Assembly: GCA_900752625.1 (NCBI GenBank) | Contig: CAADWC010000091.1 | Location: 1 to 8,702, forward strand | Direction of reading: 5' to 3' | Source of the DNA: Oscillospiraceae bacterium | GTDB lineage: Bacteria > Bacillota > Clostridia > Oscillospirales > Ruminococcaceae | DNA: 8,702 nt | Shown here: positions 1 to 6,938 of the stretch, in pieces | How the letters are laid out: each line of letters begins with the position of its first letter | Position numbering within the stretch: position 1 is the stretch's first letter | The notes under the pieces: generated by a model | The model's database searches: none | Seen by the model: the letters and a program-made list of their open reading frames with translations, nothing else | What the model was told of the DNA's origin: nothing | Program-made: the position numbers and the translations under genes

Positions 1-140
1 CTCCCGTTTCTTTTTGAGACAAATCTGAAAATAGTGCAAGAGTATGTTAATAAGTATAAAGACATCATCAGACTTATAATGTTATAATAAAATCAGCAGA
101 AAAAGCTAGAAATATTCAAATAATTAAAAGAGGCATGTAA
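1..140. other. AT-rich leader upstream of the operon
   Basis: No coding frame is supported here. The first 20 bases contain a T-rich run (11-15) that could be the tail of an upstream gene's terminator, but any stem would lie outside the window, so this is speculative. The rest holds the probable promoter and the ribosome-binding site AAGAGG at 128-133, seven bases before the kinase ATG. Confidence 0.5.
59..88 (+). promoter_or_regulatory. Probable sigma-A-type promoter of the operon
   Basis: A perfect TATAAT lies at 83-88, and 18 bases upstream of it is AAGACA at 59-64, which matches four of six positions of the -35 consensus TTGACA. A second perfect TATAAT lies at 75-80, giving a tandem TTATAAT repeat, but it has no -35 match at proper spacing. 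Transcription would start near base 95 and leave a leader of about 45 bases before the kinase. The call rests only on consensus matching in AT-rich DNA. I see no clear operator palindrome or riboswitch fold in the leader. Confidence 0.45.
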
Positions 141-1095
141 ATGAAATATTTTATCGGAATCGACCTTGGCGGAACAAATATTGCCGCAGGAATAACAGAT
201 GAAAACGGAAGCATTATTGTAAAGAATTCATCCAAAACCAATGTTGATAAGCCGTTTGAAGAGCTTGTAGCCGATATTGCCGATGCGGGGAAAAAAGCCG
301 TTGAAGCGGCAGGACTGCAAATGAGCGATATATCTGCCGTGGGTATGGGAACTCCAAGCTGTATTAATCCTCAGACAAATCTGCTTGTGCATGCAAACAA
401 CCTTAATTGGCAGAACGTTCCGCTTTACGAAGAGCTTAAAAAGCATTTCAGCGTACCTGCTTTTTATACGGAACGACGCTGCCTGCGCAGCGTTGGGCGA
501 GGCTGTTAACGGTGCTGCTGCGGATTATGACAACGCTGTAATGATAACCCTTGGAACGGGCGTCGGCAGCGGAATTATCCTGAACAAGCAGATTTTTAAC
601 GGCTGTGACGATATGGGCGCTGAAATCGGACATATGAAGCTTGTTTATAACGGACGGACCTGTACCTGCGGTCAGAAAGGTTGCTTTGAAGCGTACGCCT
701 CGGCTGCTGCACTGATAAATCAGGCAAAAGCTGCGGCGAGAGTTAATCCGCAAAGCATGATGAACGATATGTGCGGAGGCGATTTATCGGTTATGAATGC
801 AAAAATCCCCTTTGACGCAGCAAAGCAGGGAGATATGACAGCCGAATCGGTTGTAGAAAAATACATAGATTATCTTGCGGCGGGCTTGTCTTCTGTAATA
901 GCGTTGTTTCGTCCTCAGGCGGTAATTATAGGCGGCGGAGTAAGCGCAGAGGGAGATTATCTTGTCAAGCCTTTGAAGAAAAGCCTGTACGATTGTACTT
1001 TTTCCGCAGAACAGATAGATATTCCTGAAATTCTTGCAGCAAAGCTCGGAAACGATGCAGGTATTATTGGCGCTGCGATGCTGTGCAAAGCTTAG
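141..1095 (+). pseudogene. ROK-family sugar kinase (glucokinase-like), interrupted by a +1 frameshift
   Basis: ROK kinases transfer ATP phosphate to the 6-hydroxyl of glucose, N-acetylmannosamine, N-acetylglucosamine or related sugars in the cytoplasm. Visible motifs: the phosphate-binding DLGGT at residues 8-12; the catalytic-Asp block IRNDAACAALGE, with Asp112 after frame repair; GTGVGSG; the zinc-site His164 in EIGHM and Cys174, Cys176 and Cys181 in CTCGQKGC; and IGGGVS near the C-terminus. The CxCGxxGCxEAYASAxAL pattern resembles clostridial glucokinases more than NanK, but the substrate is not settled by motif. Residues 1-108 are read in one frame and the remainder in the next. Removing one T from the T5 run at 461-465 restores a continuous 317-residue protein, a normal ROK length. 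As written, translation yields 122 residues, the last 14 foreign, and lacks the catalytic Asp and zinc site. The start follows AAGAGG at 128-133. It is the first gene of the operon. Confidence 0.9.
461..465 (+). other. T5 homopolymer at the kinase frameshift
   Basis: Upstream of this run the kinase reads V-P-A-F in one frame, and downstream it reads I-R-N-D-A in the frame one base later. Four T's instead of five would give the expected continuous ROK sequence. A homopolymer is a typical place for a consensus error, and also for a true slippage mutation. Translation would need a +1 shift here. I see no stimulatory pseudoknot or Shine-Dalgarno-like element that would argue for programmed frameshifting. 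Confidence 0.8.
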
Positions 1096-1163
1096 GGTAA
1101 TTCAGTATAATGAATGGCGGGCAGCTTTTCATACAATCATTGTTTAATTATTAGGAGGGGGTT
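1096..1163 (+). other. Intergenic gap between kinase and GH5 gene, with possible weak internal promoter
   Basis: This is the only gap longer than 14 bases inside the operon. It contains TATAAT at 1106-1111, but the sequence 17 bases upstream (GTGCAA, inside the kinase end) matches the -35 consensus at only three of six positions, so an internal promoter is possible but weakly supported. A strong ribosome-binding site, AGGAGG at 1153-1158, lies five bases before the GH5 ATG. No terminator hairpin is seen. Confidence 0.35.
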
Positions 1164-2345
1164 ATGAAAAACATAAAACTTACGGCAATTATTTCGTCGT
1201 GCGTATTATCTCTTATGGGATTCTGCAGCTGCTCAAGCAGCGATTCAGACAGCGTTTCAAAGAGTTCGACAACTATGCCCGAAGCGGAGAAAGTAACGAT
1301 CGATAAGGGAACAATGCACGGTTACACTGCTGCAGAGCTTATTTCACAAATGAAAACCGGCTGGAATCTGGGAAATTCGCTTGATTCCCTGGGCGGCGGG
1401 GAAACCGCATGGGGAAACCCTGAAACCACTCAGCAATTGGTGGATATAATAAGGGATGGCGGATTTGATATTATCCGGATTCCTGTCACATGGGCAGAGC
1501 ATATGGAGGGAGCACCCGATTATACGATCAATCCCGATTTTATGGACAGAGTAAACGAGGTCGTTAATTATGCAATCGCGGACGATATGTATGTTATACT
1601 GGAAATTCACCATGAGCCTGATTCATGGCTTATTCCCGACAGCGGGCATATGGCTGAGGTTGAGCCGCAGTTTACCGCTCTTTGGCAGCAGATTGCTGAA
1701 CGGTTCAGTGATTACGGCGACAAACTGATTTTCGAGTCCATGAACGAGCCGAGAGTAAAGGGCGAGCCGCATGAATGGACGGGCGGAAACGAGGATGAGC
1801 GAAAATGTGTAAATCAGCTGAATAGGATCTTTGTTGATACCGTAAGAGCCTCCGGCGGAAACAATTCGGAACGCCTGCTTCTCATAACAACGCATGCACA
1901 GGCTGTTACAGAATCGGCAATCGCAGGGCTTGAGCTTATTGAAGATGAATATGTGGGGGTTTCTCTTCATGCATATATACCATACAGCTTCTGTTATCAT
2001 TCCGGCGAGAGCTATGAAACCTTTGCCTGGGACGGAAGCGAAAACGGTCAAGTGGATTATGTGTTTGATCTCATTGATAAATATATAACAAGCAGGGGAG
2101 TTCCCGTTATGATTACCGAATACGGCGCGGAATTCAAAGTTGTGGACGGTAAATACAATACAGGGGAAATCGCAAAGTGGATAACATATTTTCTCGGAAA
2201 AGCAAAGGAGTTGAATATTCCGTGCGTTATATGGGATAACAACGAAAGGACGCCGGATCGTATCCCCTTCGGACTTTTTAACCGCGACGAATACAAATGG
2301 TATGCAGAGGATATTCTGGAAGCGATAATGAAAGTATATGAATAA
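1164..2345 (+). CDS. Secreted GH5 (subfamily 4-like) endoglucanase lipoprotein
   Basis: GH5 enzymes are retaining beta-glycanases. Subfamily 4 members act mainly on cellulose, mixed-linkage glucan and xyloglucan. The 393-residue protein begins with a lipoprotein signal peptide: Lys3 and Lys5, a hydrophobic core, and a lipobox ending FCSC, making Cys23 the likely lipidated residue. A Ser/Asp-rich tether follows to about residue 40. Catalytic-domain landmarks in order are GWNLGNSLD, the AWGNPETT segment, FDIIRIPVTW, ILEIHHEP, SMNEPR with the general acid Glu195, the VSLHAY segment, MITEYG with the nucleophile Glu319, and CVIWDNN. Subfamily 4 more often has IGEFG at the nucleophile. No dockerin or carbohydrate-binding module is attached, so the enzyme should sit on the cell surface as a simple anchored hydrolase. 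The start is set by AGGAGG at 1153-1158. It probably supplies oligosaccharides to the cytoplasmic enzymes encoded downstream. Family is secure; subfamily and substrate are inferred. Confidence 0.93.
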   Translation: MKNIKLTAIISSCVLSLMGFCSCSSSDSDSVSKSSTTMPEAEKVTIDKGTMHGYTAAELISQMKTGWNLGNSLDSLGGGETAWGNPETTQQLVDIIRDGGFDIIRIPVTWAEHMEGAPDYTINPDFMDRVNEVVNYAIADDMYVILEIHHEPDSWLIPDSGHMAEVEPQFTALWQQIAERFSDYGDKLIFESMNEPRVKGEPHEWTGGNEDERKCVNQLNRIFVDTVRASGGNNSERLLLITTHAQAVTESAIAGLELIEDEYVGVSLHAYIPYSFCYHSGESYETFAWDGSENGQVDYVFDLIDKYITSRGVPVMITEYGAEFKVVDGKYNTGEIAKWITYFLGKAKELNIPCVIWDNNERTPDRIPFGLFNRDEYKWYAEDILEAIMKVYE

Positions 2346-2359
2346 CAGAAGGAGTTTTT

Positions 2360-3103
2360 ATGAAAAGATTTACTAAAGAAGAAGTACTGAAAAGGTTTAA
2401 AGGCGGGCTTATTGTTTCCTGTCAGGTTCAGCATGACGACCCGGTATATTCGGAGGATTTTGTTTTGAAAATGGCAAAGGCAGCCGAGTGGGCAGGAGCA
2501 GTAGGCATAAGGGCAAATTCTCCGGAGCAGATCAGGCTTATAAAGGATAACGTTGACTTGCCGATGATTGGGTTGTATAAAATATGGCATGACGATACTG
2601 ATGTGTTTATCACGCCAACTATTGAAGCTGCAAAGCAGGTGTGGGAATCGGGGGCGGAAATTATCGCTCTCGACTGCACGAATCAGATAACTCACGAGGG
2701 ACGCCCAGCATTTGAGCTGTTGCCGATTGTAAAAAGAGAAATCCCTGAAGCTCTGATTTTTGCTGACGTTTCAAATTACGAGGAAGCAAAAAGAGCGGTT
2801 GAAATGGGAGCAGATATCGTAGGTCCTACCCTTTACGGATACACCAAGGAAACAAAGAATATCACAGCACCCGACCTGCGTGAGTTTGCAAGAATGTGCC
2901 GTGATTTCAGAGGTAAGGCGTTTATGATAATGGAGGGACATATCTACACCCCGGAGGATGCTGTAAAATGCCTTTATTTAGGTGCTGACGCAGTTGTTGT
3001 GGGAAGTGCAATAACCCGTCCTCACCTTATTGCAAAGAGATTTGTGGATTTGATTTCAGGATTACAGGATGACTGGAGAGTAGCTGAAAGAAGCAAGCAT
3101 TAA
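2360..3103 (+). CDS. nanE: NanE-like N-acylmannosamine-6-phosphate 2-epimerase
   Basis: NanE interconverts N-acetylmannosamine-6-phosphate and N-acetylglucosamine-6-phosphate on a TIM barrel by C2 proton transfer. The 247-residue protein shows the family blocks in order: GGLIVSCQ (Gln22), GAVGIRAN (Arg51), MIGLYK (Lys74), ITPT, ALDCT, FADVS (Asp136), GPTLYGYT, MEGHIYTPEDA (Glu192) and VVVGSAITRP, the phosphate-binding loop. Lys74 and Glu192 fall where the catalytic Lys/Glu pair of NanE lies. Departures from the usual NanE pattern include His194 where EGR normally has Arg, Cys in ALDCT where Ala is usual, PTLYGYT for the usual TTLSGYT, and about ten extra C-terminal residues. No sialic-acid lyase or N-acetylglucosamine-6-phosphate deacetylase is nearby, so the natural substrate may be a different sugar phosphate (inference). 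The ribosome-binding site AGAAGGAG is at 2347-2354. It lies 14 bases after the GH5 gene and 14 before the radical enzyme. Confidence 0.88.
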   Translation: MKRFTKEEVLKRFKGGLIVSCQVQHDDPVYSEDFVLKMAKAAEWAGAVGIRANSPEQIRLIKDNVDLPMIGLYKIWHDDTDVFITPTIEAAKQVWESGAEIIALDCTNQITHEGRPAFELLPIVKREIPEALIFADVSNYEEAKRAVEMGADIVGPTLYGYTKETKNITAPDLREFARMCRDFRGKAFMIMEGHIYTPEDAVKCLYLGADAVVVGSAITRPHLIAKRFVDLISGLQDDWRVAERSKH

Positions 3104-3104
3104 C

Positions 3105-3110
3105 AGGAGG
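3105..3110 (+). promoter_or_regulatory. Ribosome-binding site that fixes the glycyl radical enzyme start
   Basis: A perfect AGGAGG lies seven bases before the ATG at 3118. The first possible restart beyond the in-frame TGA, ATG at 3298, has only AAGG at 3280-3283, about 14 bases away. Codons 3235-3297 contain no GTG or TTG in frame. The native start is therefore 3118, not 3298. Confidence 0.85.
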
Positions 3111-3117
3111 CGGGCTT

Positions 3118-5430
3118 ATGGTAAAATTTGATGTTGAAGGCGGTCAGAACGTTGAGGTGAGTAAAAAAATAAAGTGCGAGAAGCCTCTTGTCCGTCAGCT
3201 TGAAATTATGGAGCAGTATACCGAAACTCACTGAAAATATGCATCCGCTTCAAAAGAAAGGCGTGAGGTTGAGTGTCTTAAGGTTATTTATCCGCAGATG
3301 TTCCGCTCTATTGAGGATGGAGATCTGTTTGCAGGCAGACTTGATTTTCTCCCTATCGGATTTGGAACGGTTACTTCTGTAGGCGGCGTTGGTCATTATT
3401 GCGTTTTTGCAAAGCTGCGCGCATTTCAGAAAGAAATTGACGAGCTTGGCGAAGAATTTCATGAGCGCGTTGAAGCATTGTATAAATATTGGCTTGATAA
3501 CGATCTGAAAACGGAATATTGTCGCAGAACTCTGACCGAAACGACTGTGGGAAGATTTATCGACGTTAATTATCCGCTTATTGCAACAGCAAGATTATCA
3601 GGGATGATGCTTGATTATCCAAAGCTTCTTGACAACGGTATTACGGGATTGAAAAAAATTATTTCAGATAAAGCCGAAAACGACCCTGACAATGAATTTT
3701 ACATAACAAGTCTTGAGTGTCTGGATATTTTTACTGCAAGCGCAGATTATATGCGTGAGCAGGCGGAAAAACAGCTTGCGGAGATTCCGTGCAATAATCA
3801 AAAGCGCAGAAAAGAGCTGCGCCGCATGGCGGATGTTCTTGCGAAGATCCGCTCTGATAAACCCGAGACATTTCATGAAGCGTTACAGCTTTTTTGGCTC
3901 TATGCGCTGTTGGCAGGCGTAATAAATTACGGCAGGCTCGATGATTTTCTCGAACCGTATCTTGCGGCTGATTTGGAAAGCGGCAGACTTACCGAAGATG
4001 AGGCTTATGATTATATCCGTTCGCTTTGGACTATGATCGAAAACCGTCGTACTACCGTAAACGGCAGAATTATCGTAGGCGGCAGGGGCAGACGGCATCC
4101 GAAGGAAGCCGACGTATTTATGAGTATTGCGCTTAAGGTGTGCCGTGACTGCCGATATGTTGAGCCTCAGTTTACGCTTCGTGTTGAAAAGGAAACCTCC
4201 GATGAAACATGGCAGGCAGCCTTTGACGCCATCGGAGCAGGAGCTACCTATCCTACGCTTTATAACGATGAGGTAAATGTCCCCGCCGTTGCCTACGGCA
4301 TGAGAGTTGATGAAAAAACCGCCGAAAGGTACGTGCCCTTCGGCTGTACGGAGTTCGTACTGTGGGGGCAGAGCACCGGAACGCCGAACATATGCATAAA
4401 CCTGCTGAAGCTTCTGACAATTTATATGAACGACGGAATCGACCCTCTTGACTGTCAGAATAAGACGGGAGCTGTTGTTCCTCGTAAAATGGGCGAGATA
4501 AAATCCTTTGAGGAATTTTACGATGGATATAAAGAATTGCTTGACTACTATATGGATTTGTCGGCGGACGCGCAATACAGCTCCTATGAAATAATGAACG
4601 AGCAGGTTAAATTCCTGTTTACAAGTATTCTGATGGACGATTGTATTGAAAGAGGCAAGGCGCTTCTTGACGGCGGAGTCAGATATCTGGGCGGAACTTG
4701 TGAGACCTATGGAAATATCAATACTTCAGATTCGCTTTATGCAGTAAAAAAGCTTGTTTTTGACGATAAGAAAATTACTCTTGAACAGCTTTGCGACGCT
4801 TTGAGGGAAGATTTTAAGGGTTATGAGGACATAAGAAAAATGTGTCTTGACTGCGACAAATACGGAAATGACCTTGATACTGCTGACGGAATGGCGAACG
4901 ATTTGTATGAATATGTTTCTAAAGGCATAAGAACACGCGGAATTGAAAAGGGTATGCAGTATTTCCTTATTGTTATCAGCAATAATTCGCTGAATACCGA
5001 GTGGGGAATTAAAACGGCTGCGAGTCCTGACGGACGGCTTTCGGGAATGTACATGAATCCTGCTAACAATCCGCAGGGCGGAGCGGACAAAAACGGACCT
5101 ACCGCAATGCTCAACTCTCTGTGCAGATTTGACGCCAGATATCACGCAGGCTCGGTGCAGAATATAAAATTTTCGGCAGATATGTTTAATAACAACCGTG
5201 AATTGATTGAAATTCTCTTCAAAACATATTTTAAAAAAGGCGGCTGTCACCTGATGGTTACGGTTGTGGACAGCGGAGCGCTTGAGGATGCAATGGTTCA
5301 TCCTGAAAAATATCCGGACCTTATAGTAAGGGTGGCAGGATATTCAGCTGTGTTTATAAATCTTGATCCTACGGTTCAGCATGAAATTCTAAGCAGAACG
5401 CTGTATGATGAAAGGAATTCTCGTATATGA
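3118..5430 (+). CDS. Glycyl radical enzyme (pyruvate formate-lyase superfamily, eliminase-type), with in-frame TGA at codon 39
   Basis: Glycyl radical enzymes use a stored backbone radical to generate a thiyl radical that attacks the substrate. The C-terminal glycyl loop RVAGYSAVFINL is present (Gly741 counted from 3118), as are the active-site motif FGCTE (Cys410, Glu412), CDKYGND, and the SPDGR...GADKNGPTA block. The Cys-x-Glu arrangement is that of dehydratases and C-O, C-N or C-S lyases; pyruvate formate-lyase has two adjacent Cys. The sequence after the Cys (WGQSTGTPN, then INLLKLL) does not match glycerol, propanediol, choline, hydroxyproline or isethionate enzymes as I recall them, so the substrate is unassigned. 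The full-length reading is 770 codons, but codon 39 is TGA (3232-3234), and the flanking sequence continues in the same frame with coherent protein. If the TGA is real, only a poorly initiated protein of about 710 residues from ATG 3298 could be made. The stop overlaps the activase start by four bases. Confidence 0.9.
3232..3234 (+). other. In-frame TGA inside the radical enzyme gene
   Basis: The codons before (E-T-H) and after (K-Y-A) lie in the same frame, and the gene continues uninterrupted to 5430. One substitution from CGA, AGA or GGA would create this stop. TGA is used as a normal terminator by the radical enzyme, activase and HAD genes here, so recoding to Trp is unlikely. Selenocysteine is not favoured: no Cys role is expected at this N-terminal position, and the small hairpin downstream (3246-3263) has an AAAA loop without the expected loop G. 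Confidence 0.85.
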
Positions 5431-6332
5431 ATGAAACGTTTCCGGATATTTTTGAAATCGAACGGTTTGCAATTCATGACGGTCCGGGGATACGCACAAC
5501 CGTATTCTTTCAGGGCTGCTCTCTGAGCTGCCGTTGGTGTGCAAATCCTGAATCACAGACAATTGGAAGGCATATCATGTTCTTTTCAAGGCTGTGCAGC
5601 GGCTGCGGAAAATGCGCCGATGTCTGCAACCGGAATGCCGTACATATCGTTGACGGAAAATCTCTCATAAACAGGAGCATGTGTATATCCTGCGGAAGAT
5701 GTACGGCTGAGTGTCCGAACGGCGCAATAAAAATTTCGGGAAGAAAAATCAGCTGCAATGAGCTTTTTGAGGCGGTAATGCGTGATAATGATTACTATCA
5801 AGCAAGCGGCGGGGGAGTACCTCTTTCTGGCGGTGAACCGCTCCTTCATATAAATAGGCTTATTCCTTTTCTGGAATCATGCCGAAATAAAAACATACAT
5901 ATTGCCGTAGAAACCTGCGGTTATGTATCTGCTGCAAAGATGAATACTGCCATTGAATATGCGGATCTGTTTCTGTTTGATATAAAAACTCTTGACAACG
6001 GGAAATTCAGAAGATTTACAGGAGGCGACATTGATACAGTGCTTTATTCGTTTGAATTACTTTGTAAGAACGTCCCTGAAAAGGTTACGGTGCGTGTTCC
6101 TGTTATCCCTGATTTTAATGATAAAGAGATTGTTCAAATTATGGAATACGCGGCCGGAAAGGGAATAAAAGAACTTCATCTTCTCCCGTACCATACTCTT
6201 GGAATTGCAAAGTATGAACAGCTAGGAAAAGAGTATACTTACCACATTCGTAAATCCCTTGATCCCGGATTGTTGATACCTTATATTGAATCTGGTGAAA
6301 AGCTTGGCTTAACTATAAAAATCGGAGGCTGA
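5427..6332 (+). CDS. Glycyl radical enzyme activase (radical SAM protein, PflA family)
   Basis: This 301-residue enzyme cleaves S-adenosylmethionine to abstract hydrogen from the active glycine (Gly741) of the enzyme encoded immediately upstream. Near the N-terminus lies HDGPGIRTTVFFQGC, followed by the radical SAM CxxxCxxC cluster (Cys31, Cys35, Cys38) and WCANPESQ. Next come two ferredoxin-type 4Fe-4S motifs: Cys57, 60, 63 and 67, then Cys86, 89, 92 and 96. GGGVPLSGGEPL and FLFDIKTLD, typical of this activase family, come next. The extra ferredoxin domain is characteristic of activases for eliminase-type glycyl radical enzymes and is absent from classical PflA of about 245 residues. The ATG at 5427 overlaps the upstream TGA as ATGA, implying translational coupling and matched amounts of enzyme and activase. 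The gene appears intact. Confidence 0.95.
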   Translation: MNETFPDIFEIERFAIHDGPGIRTTVFFQGCSLSCRWCANPESQTIGRHIMFFSRLCSGCGKCADVCNRNAVHIVDGKSLINRSMCISCGRCTAECPNGAIKISGRKISCNELFEAVMRDNDYYQASGGGVPLSGGEPLLHINRLIPFLESCRNKNIHIAVETCGYVSAAKMNTAIEYADLFLFDIKTLDNGKFRRFTGGDIDTVLYSFELLCKNVPEKVTVRVPVIPDFNDKEIVQIMEYAAGKGIKELHLLPYHTLGIAKYEQLGKEYTYHIRKSLDPGLLIPYIESGEKLGLTIKIGG

Positions 6333-6705
6333 AATGATAAAAAATATAATTCTTGACATAGGCGATGTACTGGTTAAATCAAACTATCATGAATTCTTTA
6401 TCGGTAAAGGCTGTGACGAGAAAACCGCACAGCGCCTTGAAAAAGCAACTTTCTTTACTCCTGCGTGGAAAGAACTTGACAGAGGTGTCTGGGTTTTTGA
6501 ACGGATAGTGGACGAATTTGTGAAAAACGACCCTGCAATAGAGGAAAATATCCGAAGCGTTTTTACAGATATGAGCGGATTTATCTCAGCGTATCCTTAT
6601 GCGGCAGATTGGATCTGCAAACTAAAACAAAGAGGGATGAAGGTGTACTGTCTTTCCAATATATCAGATAAAATCTGTCAAGACTGTGCAAATGAACTTC
6701 AATTT

Positions 6706-6708
6706 TAA
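6706..6708 (+). other. In-frame TAA inside the HAD phosphatase gene
   Basis: The frame reads L-Q-F, stop, K-Y-A-D-G with no shift, and alignable HAD sequence continues on both sides without a visible gap. A single change to TTA, TAT, TAC or AAA removes the stop. It lies in a T4A5 tract (6703-6711), so a base-calling error is plausible, although an indel there would shift the frame and none is seen. Confidence 0.85.
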
Positions 6709-6925
6709 AAATACGCTGACGGAAAGATCCTGTCCTGTCAGGAACATCTTATCAAGCCTGATCCCGCGATATATCGTCTGCTTCTGAACAGGTTCGGTTT
6801 ATCCCCGGAGGAATGTATATTTATTGACGATGTTGAGCAAAACGTGACTGCTGCAAAAGAGCTTGGACTGCATGGAATCAGATTTCAGAGACAAGAACAG
6901 GCCGATCAGGAAATTGAAAAAATAC

Positions 6926-6930
6926 GGAGG
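6926..6930 (+). promoter_or_regulatory. Ribosome-binding site of the GH94-like gene, inside the HAD gene end
   Basis: GGAGG lies eight bases before the ATG at 6939. That ATG overlaps the HAD stop codon (TGA at 6940-6942), so the position supports both the chosen start and translational coupling. Confidence 0.8.
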
Positions 6931-6938
6931 TCAGAGAA

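Noticed and set aside
461..509. Programmed +1 frameshift in the kinase
   Set aside because: No Shine-Dalgarno-like stimulator, slow codon plus stop, or pseudoknot is seen at the shift point, and ROK kinases are not known to use recoding.
1106..1111. TATAAT as a firm internal promoter before the GH5 gene
   Set aside because: The matching -35 region is poor and such hexamers occur by chance in AT-rich DNA; kept only as a weak possibility.
2057..2695. Minus-strand open frame of 212 codons spanning the GH5-epimerase junction
   Set aside because: It covers two well-supported plus-strand genes and resembles no protein family.
3246..3263. Small hairpin (CGCTTC paired with GAA and GCG around an AAAA loop) 11 bases after the in-frame TGA, considered as a selenocysteine insertion element
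   Set aside because: The stem is short with a two-base bulge, the loop lacks the expected G, and the N-terminal position has no catalytic thiol in the family; a simple nonsense change or error is more likely.
4726..5301. Minus-strand open frame of 191 codons
   Set aside because: It lies entirely within the radical enzyme gene, has Cys/His/Arg-rich low-plausibility composition and no recognisable domain; an antisense shadow.
3118..5430. Assignment as pyruvate formate-lyase (pflB)
   Set aside because: The active site is Gly-Cys-Thr-Glu with one Cys, not the adjacent Cys pair of pyruvate formate-lyase, and the activase has the extra ferredoxin domain of eliminase systems.
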